Shown here: one piece after another, positions 10,501 to 21,760 of the stretch
Layout of the letters: the number at the start of each line of letters is the position of its first letter
Numbering within the stretch: position 1 is the stretch's first letter
DNA from: Aspergillus flavus
Lineage: Eukaryota; Ascomycota; Eurotiomycetes; Eurotiales; Aspergillaceae
Length of the DNA: 64,000 bases
Assembly (NCBI RefSeq): GCF_009017415.1
Contig: NC_092410.1
Span: 1,922,001 to 1,986,000 of the forward strand
Direction of reading: 5' to 3'
Made by a program: the position numbers and the translations under genes
The notes under the pieces: generated by a model
What the model was told of the DNA's origin: nothing
The model's database searches: none
The model's input: only the letters and a program-made list of their open reading frames with translations

Positions 10501-13500
10501 TTAGACCGACCCAAGAGCTCCGAAGCTCAGTCCTTTGGCAAGCCCCAGTCGCAACATCCGGAGAATATCCTCTCCCTTGGCGTCCTCCGGTAGACCAGCA
10601 CGCCAGTCCCAGCCTCGCTCATGATACGCCGAACGAGCGTCATCACCAGAACGAGGCACCAACACGCCAGAGCTGCCAGCAGATCCGGATCCCGACCGGT
10701 TCCGTGCGGACTCGATCATATCACTACCGATGAACGAGAAGGTGCTCGAAGTTGTCAGCGAGGACACGGACTTTTTCAGCAGTGCGCGAGGAGATGGTGG
10801 GAGAACAAAAGCGTCATTAGATGCTGAATCGGCGCCTGCGCGCTTGGAGGAGTGATACTCGATGAGTGTAGAGCGGAAACACTCCTCACATTGAGCATAG
10901 ACGCGGGGTGTAACCGTCTCAAGATCCTCAATGGCAGACAGAATGGCGGATTGTTGAGATACGGAAAGAGTGGGTGTAGATTCTAATGTTTAGTTAGCGG
11001 CCGAGCTGATCCAACATGAAACATCGCGACTTACGTTCGACAAACGGCAGAGCCTCTCCCAGAAGCGCTAATAAGCCATCGACTTGCACCGCCGAATCTC
11101 GGTCAGGGTCGTAAAGGCCACCGTAAATGCTGTCTGCAGCGCTACTGATGACCGCGACCAAAGCTTGAGCCGCCGCTCGCCGTCTGGCTAAAGGCTTGAA
11201 CCGTGGTCTTTGCCCCTCTTTGAGACCAATAGCCTCATCACGAGTCTCATAGTATCGTCGCAGAGTAGCGTAACCACTGAAGTAGAATTGAAGAATGCCG
11301 GCAGCTTCCTCATCAACCCCAGCCACGGCCGAGAGGCATGCCTTAGGTTCTCTGATCAACGAGTGAAGCTGTTCATCAAGGTTTGCAGGTGCAGGATACG
11401 CGCGTGATTGGACGAGACTGTAGGAGATAAGGAGATCAACGACGGACTTGACCTTTCGTCGGTTGTGTGCCCGAGCATAGCAGATTAAAGCAAGGCCGTA
11501 TTCTTCGGTCTTGGATACTGTGAGATCGCCAAAACGCTGCAATGAATTAGTACGTAAATTTCCGTTGGCACGAATTGGTGACTAACCTCAGAGACTCGTT
11601 TCCCTTCCTTTTCTAGACCTAGTTCGGAGCATAGCAACACGGCTCTGTCCATCTGCTCCGCAGTGTCAAGCGGTAACTTATCTAATAGCTCTGACACGCT
11701 CTTCTGCATCTTCTCATGGTCATTTAAACGGCTTAGAACCTCGAGCGCCAACTCCCAGCCCTGTCGGACACCATTGTCCATGCTTCCGCGCTCAAATAAG
11801 CCAGATGCATAGCTGCTTAGAATGTCGTCCTTGCTAACACTGCCCTTCTGCGATTTACCATCTTGACCATAGGAGAGGACCATCAAGTCATTCTCGCTCA
11901 AGCCCGTTAGCGGCTTTGCGCCGGTTGTCGTCTCTAGCCAGCCACCGGCAGACGCAACTTCAGCCACAGCAGACGCAACACACAGTGACCACGTCTGGAG
12001 CAATTCTAACACGCCATCAACGTTTCCTTCAAAGACGGAGGCCAGTCCAACTTCAATGCTGCTGAGAGAGTTGACCCGGAAACCGCCGTCATCGGATTCT
12101 GCATTTGTTGCACTATTAAAAGCAAGATCAAGGCGACGAAGATAAGCGTCCTCAGGATTGCTGTTAGAAGGCTGTGGTTTCGATACCCGAGGACGGAGAA
12201 AGTGAATGCTAGTGCTGGCACCGAGTCCGTTGCTTGGCGCTGAACTCTCATCATCATCTTCCCCGTCCCACCAAACAGTCAAGCTGATCGTCGCCTCGAC
12301 CCAGTCCTGTGCAACATTCATGATAGCGCTCGTATCTCCGAGGATAATGCGGTAAAGGGATCTCAGGTTTTGGTAAATCGTCCATGGAACACGGCTTTCT
12401 GCCATGCGCGCAGACTGTGCAAAGGAGAATTCGCCCGCCGCACCACTGGGCTTCAATCCAAAGTTTATTGCCTGGAAACGATTGCCCACAACCGGGGCCT
12501 CAGAGTCTTGCTGCTCACCTCCTTCAGCAAATTCCTCAAGGTCTGTCACTGCAGCAAGCACACGTCTCCTGTACATGCCCCACTCGGTTCCCCTAACGTC
12601 CCAATCACCGTGCTGGGTGCCAGGGCATGAGTCTAAAATCTGTAGTGCTCTATTGACGCACTTCTGGATATTCTGCAACTGTGCCCCACGATAACCCGTT
12701 TGTGGTAAGCCGTCCTCCAACGCAGACCTAGCGTCGTTGAAATCTGCAACTCGCAAGATGTCCGCGGCTTCGGGAATATGACCGCGCAATACAGCGGCCT
12801 TAAGAATCTCCCAAAAGTTTGAAGACGCAGTAGGATTTGGATCCACATCTTTTAATGATCGCAGTTCGGCCGTCTGAGGATAATTTCTATTAAGCCAATC
12901 AAGGAGCAGCTTCGGTATGGGGATGGGCGCACTAGTCCTCGAGCCGGCAAGCACAAGACTTTGCGGTGCCGCAAAACCTAGGGGGTTGGGAAAACTCCCT
13001 GACCTATCACTTGATAGAGGGGGATGGTGAAGCTGTAACAAAAGAGAGCCCAGGAAGCTCGCCTTAATCACGCCAGGAGCGTGGTCCCCAGGGCCCACTT
13101 GTGTACTAGAGATCCTAGACACGCCCTCGTACTCTGCATATAATTCCCAATCTTCCGTGAGTTGGCTACAGACCTCTGACAGCGTGACCTGAAAATCCAC
13201 GTCTTGGTATTCAGCCTTCCGCACTTCGTCGTACAAGCGACATATTTCATCCTCCGTGTTGATAATGACTTGGCTCGGCTCTTCGACCGACGCGATACGC
13301 GATCTTGATGTAAAGTTTCGCACAATTGACGGAATGGGAGAGTCCTTCTTGGGGGACAGTTTCGTTTTGCGTAGAGGTGATTGATTTGCCCATTTTTCAT
13401 CGAGCTTAGGCCGCTTCGCATTACTTGGATTTGTATATATCGGTTTTCGTTGATCTTGCGAGGTGGACTGTGGGAAAACGGGCTTTCCAAACTGAGAGTC

Positions 13501-14013
13501 CAAGAAGCTCAAGCGGTTGCCGTCTCTAGTTGTATCTCCTACGTCCATGTCGCCATCCACTTCTTCTTCCTCTGGAACGGCCTCCTCGCCCTCGACGCCT
13601 TCTTCCATTTGCGACGAGGTCAAACTATCTGACGGCCCAAAATTGGTCGAGTCACCAAACCGGCTATCATTTGTCACACTGAAAAGTGATTGAGAGGGCG
13701 CAAAAGACTTGGCTGGAGCTGCTTTCCTTCCCCGTGGTGCTGGATAATCGAAGGATGCGATCGAGGACCCGAATATGCTGTCATTGGGATTGATGTTTCC
13801 GGATTTTGTAAAGAGAGAACCGGGGGAGTCAAACTGTGATCTAGAGCTCATCTGGGAGCTGCCAAATACGGTGGACGGAGGAGCGCCTTGCGGAGTAAAG
13901 GAATTGGATGCCGACGGCGGAGCACCCGCAGGGGTTTCAGATAAACTGAACAAGCTGCGAGATTTTCCAGGGGTCGAGGGTGGACTCGAGTCGAAAGGAA
14001 CCTTAAAACTCAT
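10501..14013 (-). CDS. nup85: Nuclear pore complex scaffold protein, Nup85-like
   Basis: Three exons on the minus strand: 14013-11587, 11536-11035 and 10982-10501. The introns are 50 nt (gttagt..gcag) and 52 nt (gtaagt..ttag), and all phases agree, giving 1136 aa. The first 260 residues are Ser/Pro/Phe-rich with scattered FG dipeptides and an acidic run near 140-165. From about 270 onward the protein is alpha-helical. Segments such as HGDWDVRGTEWGMYRRRV, GWELALEVLSRLND and LALICYARAHNRRKV resemble fungal Nup85 of the Nup84/Nup107 Y-complex, which builds the outer ring of the pore. It is longer than yeast Nup85 (about 744 aa), mainly through the disordered head and a Ser-rich tail. Another helical scaffold nucleoporin cannot be excluded without a profile search. 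It shares a 705-bp divergent promoter with the gene at 14719. Confidence 0.65.
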
Positions 14014-14718
14014 GTTGATTTGGTGGTGGTCGGTGTAACGGGGAGAGCATAAACAAAGCGATAATTCTTGGTCGACTTAGATCTGCGGAATGAAAAGTTA
14101 CCACCCCAGTCGGGGGCAGACAACTCGTGCAGGTGGGATGGGCACCTAATGCCAGGCGCGCACAATTAGCCGATGACCCTCCGCCAGGTGATGGAGTAAT
14201 CGAGTTACAGATTTAGAAATTGTCAACACCAAAGTGCTATGTAAGTTCCTCTTCTTCAGCATCGCCAGTCCGCCCATCAACGCGCTCGGGGCTTGGCACC
14301 AGCTTCGATGTCAGGTGATATCAGGTGACTGTGTATCACATGACGGGTTCATTTGAGAGGCTGGATCACGTGCCTACGGTGCTCCAGTTTGGGCAAGTCG
14401 TATTCGCTAGCCGCTCTTGGGTTGCCCAAGGCTAAATCTGGCCGGCGTTCCAAAGCCAAGAGCACAGCCCTCGGAGCCTTTCCTGCTAATAATTGGATGG
14501 CATTCCTTCACATTGTTCTTTTTTTAAGTTATCCCTTGGAACCTCATGATGATGATCAACGCTAAGCCTTGTGCTTCTCGTATCAAGAATCTTAAAATGA
14601 TCCCACGATTCTCACCTCAGAATAGATATATAAGATGCGTAGAAAACGCCCCTCGAATAACCCTGTATCCTATCTCTTATTCCTCACTCATGTGTAACAA
14701 GATCTTGACATCCGCACA
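14014..14718. promoter_or_regulatory. Divergent promoter between nucleoporin and tubby-like gene
   Basis: This 705-bp gap separates oppositely oriented starts. It holds a direct repeat of tcaggtga near 14310-14330, a CACATGAC at about 14337, and a CACGTG E-box near 14367, all candidate bHLH-type sites. A TATATAAG at 14627-14634 lies 85 bp upstream of the plus-strand ATG and is the likely TATA element of that gene. The sites are seen; binding is inferred. Confidence 0.45.
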
Positions 14719-15399
14719 ATGAATCCATCCAAGTCCATTTCGGATCAGGAGTCTTTCGATGGAAGTCTCTTGAACTCAAGCAGCAACTCTCGCCTCTTTC
14801 ATGTATACCATACTTTGTGGCGCTATGATTACACCGTGACTTCGGACGACAAGACACCTCTTTTCTTTGTGGATACGTCGTCTTTCACCCCAAAGAAGCC
14901 AGACCTCACATTCCATGCTGGCACTGATAAGAAGGCCCCTGTTGTGGGCGTCTCCAAATTCCTACATTTTTCAAGGCACATGAAAGTAGGGCTTGGTGAC
15001 CCGCAGAGTATCGACCAAGTTGAGTGGGAGGACCTTATCTCTCAAAACATCAGGAGCAACAAATACCGCTGGCAAATGACAGTCCGGGGTGCCTATGGAG
15101 CAGAACGACGGTCTTTTATGTGGAAGAGAACACACTCTGTTGCGGTCGAGGGCTCCTCCGCATCTAAATGGAGTAGTCGCAACTTCAAGCTGGTCGATGA
15201 GCAAACCGGTCAGATTGTTGCAATCTTTACCAGCACTGCTTTCAAAAGCGTCAAGAAAAGCGGCAAACTCCAAATCGACTCGACGAACTATGGCGAGGAG
15301 TTTGATCTGATGGTCCTTATCACTGGGCTTTCTCTGTACGAGAAACAAAGACGGCGCGACAATAGCAATGGAGGTGGCGGGGGTGGTGGAGGAGGTTAA
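14719..15399 (+). CDS. Uncharacterised fungal protein, tubby-like/LURP-like fold, poly-Gly tail
   Basis: A single-exon frame of 226 codons. The core (about residues 25-205) has alternating beta-rich blocks such as SSRNFKLVDEQTGQIVAIF and a segment ending in EFDLMVLITGLSLYEKQRR. This is typical of a widespread uncharacterised ascomycete family with a predicted tubby C-terminal/LURP-one-like barrel; the assignment rests on pattern memory, not a search. The C-terminus is a run of glycines after a basic segment. There is no signal peptide or membrane helix. A TATA box 85 bp upstream fits a regulated gene. Function is unknown. Confidence 0.7.
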   Translation: MNPSKSISDQESFDGSLLNSSSNSRLFHVYHTLWRYDYTVTSDDKTPLFFVDTSSFTPKKPDLTFHAGTDKKAPVVGVSKFLHFSRHMKVGLGDPQSIDQVEWEDLISQNIRSNKYRWQMTVRGAYGAERRSFMWKRTHSVAVEGSSASKWSSRNFKLVDEQTGQIVAIFTSTAFKSVKKSGKLQIDSTNYGEEFDLMVLITGLSLYEKQRRRDNSNGGGGGGGGG

Positions 15400-16278
15400 G
15401 GGATTTCTCTTCCTCTTTTCTTCCATATTTTCTTCCTTTTCTTCTTACTTTACCCAATATTCTGAGATACCAAGTTTGCTTCTTAAGTTACTGTGTTATA
15501 TATGGCTAACGATATGATGTCCACCACTCCTTGTATCTATATAATTCTTGGCATTTATTATGATGACATAACCCACTATGTCTCCTTCAACCTCCAATGA
15601 AACGAAACAAGCTTAACTTCACAAGTATGCAGTTTGCCTAGAAAAGTTTTCTCTTCCCTCGTGCTCCTTCACCCCTCGAACGACTATGTGAGCTGAATGC
15701 TTATTGTAGTGCGCAAGACCCGACGCATGGTACAGACATCTACAATAAAAACTATTGAAAATCTGATGTATATAACGATTGCAGCCTATGGTGGCTTGAC
15801 TTCGACCACTGTTGCCGCGAGATGGGCAATCAGATTGAAGTTCAAGTTTGTGAACCTGATCCGGGCACGTAGTCTAGCCCTGATCATTCTAGCGCATCTT
15901 TGCGCGATCCTTTTGTCGCCTTAAGTATGACTGGTGCATCGACCAGTGGATATCCGGGCTACCAAGGGCAATATGGCGAATCCTGGACGACCGCTGGAAA
16001 CCGTATGCGCAGTGGCCCATGGTAGAAATCTTTGGACAGGATTTCCCTAACGAAATTGAAACAGATTAGTTCAGCTTGGCTTCTCCCTCCCAGTACTTAC
16101 TAAGTCAATATCAGGATATGCGCTTGCGCATGTCTAGCATATCGGGCACTCTGGTCGCATGTCCTTCTATTACGACCTGTTTACGTGAAAGGTGCTTGTT
16201 TAGAATGGGTAATCTATCCAATGCATCAAACAAGCAAAAGAGGCTCACAGACTCCCAATTTCCTTGATTAAGCAGAAG
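15400..16278. other. Intergenic with possible decayed membrane-protein frame
   Basis: After the 3' flank of the tubby-like gene, a plus-strand frame at 15697-15924 encodes a hydrophobic stretch (YITIAAYGGLTSTTVAARW, then SLALIILAHLCAILLS). It loosely resembles the first helices of fungal rhodopsin-like/PTH11 integral membrane proteins, but stops follow at once and I cannot trace the other helices. A gene relic is possible but weakly supported. Confidence 0.25.
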
Positions 16279-16590
16279 TCACCCTCGGCGTAGGATACAA
16301 CTAAGTTCACTTGGATGAATGGCCAGAAAGACAACGGCTACGAAAAGTATTAGAAGTCCATCATACACGTACATAAAGACTTCGCTTTGGAGTAGGAAGC
16401 CATCCAAGCCCTGAAAATACTCCGCGACTCGAAAACCCGACCGGATCAGAATGCGAAGGCTTGAGAAGTGCAATGCAAACATATGCTTTTGCCAGGGGAT
16501 GTCATGATCCGCGGACTCTGAAGTGGGACGCCTGGCTAATCTTCCCTCACTATTTATTACTACTACTGACGACCCACTCGTTAAGCTCAA
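16279..16590 (-). pseudogene. C-terminal fragment of an RTA1-family membrane protein
   Basis: The minus-strand frame contains RRPTSES, then DIPWQKHMFALHFSSLRIL, FRVAEYFQGLDGFLLQSEVF and ILFVAVVFLAIHPSELS. These follow in the order expected for helices 5-7 of the RTA1 (lipid-translocating exporter, 7-TM) family, whose usual signature is FR..E..QG.DG.L...E...Y..D...M, ending HPS. Only about 90-100 C-terminal residues are present. The sequence upstream (16600-16900) does not encode the earlier helices and carries stops in frame, and the dehydrogenase begins just beyond. I call it a truncated relic. The family is linked to resistance and lipid transport, but this copy cannot be functional as it stands. 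Confidence 0.65.
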
Positions 16591-16903
16591 GATTATCTGT
16601 CATGGCGAAGAGAAGTTACTTCTAGTTCCTCAGGAGGATCAGTCTCTTACTTCAGCCATAGTTCTCCCGATGTACTACCATTAGGGAACCCATCAGCGGG
16701 ACGGGACTATACTGGGGTAATTCATGGTCAATAACTCAATCGAATTCAATCTTCATGCTTGATCTGTAACTGCGTTTTAAAGCCATATTTGTACAGACTC
16801 TGCACCCTGCCCTAGACTCAATGTGCGCCCTTCTATACCATCCAGTAATCGATACACCAGACCTACCCTACTCCAGCAGAAACCAACGCCCACATGGTAC
16901 ATC

Positions 16904-18018
16904 CTACAACTTCGCTTGCTTCTCCGTCTCATTGACCAACACGTATCGATACCGTGCTTTACCAGCATCCATATCAGCCAACGCAGCATTTACATCCTCC
17001 ATCGGCCTCTTCTGAATCCACGGCAACACACGCTTCTCAGCCGCCAACTGCAGCATGAGGCGAATATCCTCCGGCGAACCAACATTCGACCCAGTAACCT
17101 TCACCCCCTTCTGAATCAAAGAAAAAGCCGTCAACTGTGGAAGCGGCTTCTCAGGCGCCCCGACCTGCACAAACGTCCCATCCACCTTCAGCAGCCGCAG
17201 ATACTGACTCAACGGCATATCCGGCGCATCAACAGTACAAATAATAAGATCCAGGGAACGCGAATGCATCCTCCCCCACTTCTTCTCCTCATCGGTCGCA
17301 ATAAACGCATCCGCCCCAAGCCCCTCAATCGCATCTTTCCGTTTACTCGACGTCCGCGAAATTCCCACCACCCGATCACACCCCAACGCCCTCGCAAACA
17401 AAATTCCCAAATGCCCCAGTCCCCCGATGCCCACAATCCCGACCGACTTCCCCGGCCCAGCGCCGTACTTCCTCAACGGCGCAAACACAGTAACTCCACC
17501 ACATAGCAACGGCGCCGCCTCAGCCGACGGCAGCGAACCGGGGATCTTGAACGCGAAATGCGCCGGTCCGCGCCAGCGCATCGCGAAACCCCCGTATGCT
17601 TTGCTCTTGTCAGCGTACCGCGAGTTGTACGTCCCCGTGAGTCGGGGACAGTAGTTCTCCTGTCCGTCTGCGCATTCAGAGAGTCCGCTTTTAGGCAGGA
17701 CATGCTTTGCGCGCCGATTCCGACCCGGTCTCCGATGCGGATCTCCCGGGAGGCTGGGGATGATGCCAGCGTTGGGACTTCCGAGCCGATGCGGGTCACG
17801 GTGCCGATGATCTCGTGGCCGACGACGCAGGGGTAGTCTGCGGGGCCCCAGCCTGAGCGGAGGGTGTGGATGTCTGTCCCACAGATCCCGCAGTGGGAGA
17901 TTGCGACTTCGATGTCGGTTTCTGTGAATGGTTTGGGGTGGAAGGTCGTGAATGTTAGGGGGCTGGTGGCGTTGTTGGCTACCCAGCCCTTGAATGTGTC
18001 TGGGGTTGTTGAGGACAT
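16904..18018 (-). CDS. Zinc-dependent NADP alcohol dehydrogenase (CAD/ADH6-like), frameshifted
   Basis: A minus-strand MDR-family dehydrogenase is split between two frames. The N-terminal frame from 18018 has the catalytic zinc ligands C43 (SHCGICGTDIHT) and H68/E69 (VVGHE) and the first structural cysteine at C108. Near 17678-17683 the reading frame must change by one base to continue with ECADGQENYC (the remaining structural zinc cysteines), then PLLCGGVTVF with the third catalytic ligand, and the Rossmann motif GIGGLGHLG with SRTSSKR, which suggests NADP. It ends at 16904. With the shift ignored the product is about 371 aa, close to the family norm. No splice pair fits the shift. Likely an aldehyde/cinnamyl-type reductase inactivated recently, or an assembly error. 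Confidence 0.75.
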
Positions 18019-18559
18019 TGTCGGGTGATTATTGGGATGTTTTGATTTTAGGTATGTACGTAACTATGTGAATGGGTTTGACCTTGTATGATTGTTTGTC
18101 TGGGTGTCGTTGATAGCGGACGGGTGAGGTTGATTGATTTGCTGGTGATAATATGTCGTTATTCAAGATCCGTTCAATAGATAAAGTGAAACATGAGGCA
18201 CACAGACCTTTGAGAGATTAAGAGGGGATAAATGTATGCACACCACTCAAAGGAGAAGTCGGCTACTCTAGAGCAAATGGTGGAGATCGAACCAAAATGC
18301 GGACCGAGTCAGGAATTGCCGAGGTTGCGGGATATCCTCATGAATATCAACAGTAGGGATGTGCAGCATATCCAATCCATTACATGCATTATGATTAACG
18401 AGTACATGTTTTCAACTAAAGACAGAAGAATTCCCATGCGCCAGGTCAGGTCAAATCATGACAATCGTATGCAGCTAACAGGTAGCACGCAGAGAAGTAT
18501 TTACACTGGAGGGTATCAAACACATCATATCCTAAACACACTGGCTTACAATAGCTTGT
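18019..18559. other. Intergenic upstream of the dehydrogenase
   Basis: This gap is the promoter side of the alcohol dehydrogenase and the 3' side of the Msd1-like gene. The only frame (18232-18603, plus) is low in similarity to anything and runs antisense into the neighbour's end. I see no further gene. Confidence 0.45.
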
Positions 18560-20404
18560 TCACCGGGATGTCATCCCCATCAGCTCGCCCAGCTCGTCAT
18601 TAGTGAGAGTGCTTCTTCGCCGATCTTGGCTCCCTTTAGAACCCTTCACTGCGCGGCCTCTCTTACGGCTCTCGCCTTCTTTGCGGGCCTGTTCCGCAGC
18701 ACGAGCTTCACTCTCGGCGGCGGCTAGCTTTTGCGAAACACTCATCCGAGTTTGAGAACTGGGGCCGTGCTCTTTAGTCAGACCTGACTTTTTCGGCTCA
18801 TGCAGTCTGCTAGTCTGGCTGGGTACCTGGCGAGACGTCTTGGTCTCCGGTTTTCTCCTCGACGGCCTGCGCGTGACTGTCTCGGACTGATGCGCTTTGA
18901 TTGGCAGAGTATCATCGCCACCACTAGGTTCACAAGGTGATCCATGGAGACCAGGTGTAAAAGAAACCTTTCGTGGCAAGCGCGCGGGCCGAACATTCTC
19001 GCTCCGCTCCTTCAGCGCACGATCAGTGCTCTTCTGAGACTTTTCCTCCCGTACCGGTAGCTGAGTGTCAACAGAAGCCGGAGGTAGCTCAGCGCCCTCT
19101 TGAGAAGCTTTGTTTACGGAGTCTTCTTCCTCTTCAGCCTCCTGATCCTCGTAGATTGGCGACTGCATCTGTGTCTCCTCCTCGTCGGCTGGCGCAAGAT
19201 CCTGAGCCGAGTCTACGCTAAGGTCGAGCCTCATACCCATTCGCAACTCCTCCGCTTGCACTGAGCCACCACCATCGGCGATTCGTCTGTGCCATCCATC
19301 CATCATGGTAACAGCTTGTTTCCATCTGCTCTCCATCTTTTCCCAGCTTTCCCGTAGCCTCCCAATTTCCTCATCGCGCACCTCGACTTCTTCGAGCGGT
19401 ACAAAAGAGGGGTTAGTAAGGAGTGTTCTCAGATGGTCAAGCACCCTATCCATTTGGTTGGACAGCTCTTCACAAGACGCCGGAAGTGTAGTAACTGGGC
19501 CTTGTGATGATTTCTGAATTCCTACGCTTGCGCCGTTCGAATACTCTTCATTATCCTCGCTTTGTGGCAAACCTTGCAAGTATTTTAGAGTCTGGACGGT
19601 GTTCCGCGCAAGCATAATCAGACTATCATTCTCGTCGCTCAAGTTTTGGCATAACTCCGTCAGAAAATCATTGGTTTCCTGCTTCAGACTGTAGCCTGGA
19701 TCATTGACATTATCACCACCCGACAATAGCTTGGATTTGGAAGATCGATCGACTGCAGGGTTTATGTTTATGGTTGTCACGCCTAGCCCCTCCCGTTTTC
19801 CTCTCTGACGTTCAGCCAGGTGAGACTTCAATCTCTGCATCTCCAGGTCACGCTTGCGGATATCGTTGGCACACTGAGCCCGAACTTGCTGAATCGTAGT
19901 CTTCATACGCTGGACTTGATCTTTCAGTTGTCGTACCGTAGCGTCGGCACTCGCTACATTAGCTTTCTGGGCACGTTCTTGCGCTTCCGCCAAAGCGACC
20001 GATCGGGTCAATTCAGATGTCTTCGCCTTGAGTTTCTCCTGTACGCAGTCTTAGCTTCTTGTATAGCCTCTCAAGTGCCGCTGTAACATACAATCTCGAG
20101 TGTCTTCTGGGCATCCTCCGCCCGCAATGTCCGAATCGTAGTCGCTAGGTTCTCTCGGTGTTCGGCTTCGCGCTATTCCCACTTAGTCAGATCATGTAAG
20201 ATGTAAGGCAGGAGATTCACGCACATCTCTCCTTAGGACCAAGTCATTCACCAAGTTGATGACTCTCGCCATCGCAGCCCCCGTGCCACCCTCCTCATTC
20301 TCCGGCTGAGCGAAATCGATCGGTCTGCCACTTTTCAGTAGCCCCCGGGCGAGAAGAACATTATTTATATAGGTAGATGCCGCCTGTAAATTATGCGGCT
20401 CCAT
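18560..20404 (-). CDS. SSX2IP/ADIP-family spindle-pole protein, Msd1/TINC-like
   Basis: Three exons on the minus strand: 20404-20225, 20172-20092 and 20038-18560, with introns starting gtgcgt and gtatgt; all phases are 0; 579 aa. The N-terminus (NLQAASTYINNVLLARGLL, then IDFAQPENEEGG) and the following coiled coil (REAEHRENLATTIRTLRAE.. through KRDLEMQRLKSHLAERQRGK, about residues 55-190) match the Pfam ADIP family, which includes human SSX2IP, fission yeast Msd1 and the A. nidulans NIMA-interacting protein TINC. Family members anchor microtubule minus ends at the spindle pole body. The C-terminal 250 residues are basic, Ser-rich and disordered, ending in another short coiled coil (KLAAAESEARAAEQARKE). 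The frame stays open upstream of the chosen ATG to about 20500, so an extra 5' exon is possible. Confidence 0.75.
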
Positions 20405-21760
20405 GCTTGCCTGCAAGCTGTCGGCCAAATATTGGATGAACTGGCGGGGATCGGGCGACTTAAGTCGTGAGGATTCAAAGCGTTTCGCAAAGGCCCCGAG
20501 CCGTTATTTTCACTTGCAGGGATTCCGAATGGGGAAGAATGTAAACACCGCCTTTTCCGCGGTGGGCCGGATGCACCAAAGGCGCAGTCGCATGATCGTC
20601 GCCTCCGTTGCCAGGCGGACTTCGAACTAAACCGCTTTGGTTCTTCAACCTTACTCCAGATTCTGTCGCATCTTCTTGCACACACACTCTGGTTCAGATA
20701 AACCTGGAACTCTGTTGTACGGCAAAATAATGATATTTTTACCCTTCTGAGCTATGCAAAACCTACGATGCTTGTAATGCATACCAGAACTTCGAATCTC
20801 GGCCATCTGAGTCTTTGCTTGCTCAAGAATAGCGCGCATTTCTCTACGCAACTCGGAGTTTATTTGTTAAATGTATGGTGCTGAGGCTTTTCTCTGGCCA
20901 CATATCCACTGTCCATGCTTTCATGACTGAGATCTCATGTGTTGACCTTGTAAGGTAACATGACATTGAGAATCTCGTATTGATTTCTTGTTTATCTGTT
21001 ATTCGTTTTTATTATTTGCTTTTTTTCCAAGGAAGGTTGAGTCTTGAATGCATAAACTCACACTAATATTACCTGTCAGAAAGTTTCAAGGACGGGTCCC
21101 AGTCCAGAGACAGTGAACCTACGATTCATACTGCAGATGACACACCCTTCTAATGTGCTATACGTATGATAGCAGTTTAGTTTGTTTAATATGAGCCTTA
21201 CGATGGCTCTGTGCTGAGTTACCTAAAGGTTTTTTTATGTCCTGTCAGACACATAGTTCAGGGCCGTAAAGGACACATGGGTACTCCGTATGTAAGCCAG
21301 ACAGAAGCAGGGCTATTCGCATCATGTCAATCGTTAAAGTTGACAAGTCAAGCACAAATGAAGTACTGTGCATATGCAGGGCTACCCGAGAATACTAGTA
21401 GTAGTGAGAAGGCAACCGATCGTGGTGTCTGTATCGGTTGAATTGATTGAGACGATACACACGGGAACAAACCGGTTTAGCCTCATATCCATCCCAGTGC
21501 GACGATCCATGGATTATCTAGAGGAGCAAAAATACATCAGGAAGTAACAAGGGCATCCATGCGAACGGAACGATACCCCGTAGATTCGTTGCCTTGAAAA
21601 TGGAGTCCCGTGTTCGATGGGGACGCTTTGCCCGATTCAGGCTAGTGGGAGGGACTTTGGTCTTTTTAGCAAATCCTAATTAAAAGACAAGCACGTCCAG
21701 TCGCGTAGGTTCATCTCCTCACAGCATGGACCTCTTACTGAGTCAAGTCGAAGCGTTGGT
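20405..21760. other. Upstream region of Msd1-like gene with unexplained open frames
   Basis: Several minus-strand frames of 60-105 codons overlap between 20405 and 20870. One continues the Msd1-like frame upstream (AKRFESSRLKSPDPRQF). Another contains a coiled-coil-like segment, SELRREMRAILEQAKTQMAE (about 20785-20855). They may be alternative 5' exons or a gene relic. From 20870 to 21760 I see no gene, only the shared upstream region of the Pof3-like gene. Confidence 0.35.

Noticed and set aside
14971..15426. 151-codon antisense frame over the tubby-like gene
   Set aside because: Shadow of the real plus-strand coding region.
16823..17506. 227-codon plus-strand frame opposite the ADH
   Set aside because: His/Arg/Pro-rich shadow of the dehydrogenase; the minus strand carries the zinc and NADP motifs.
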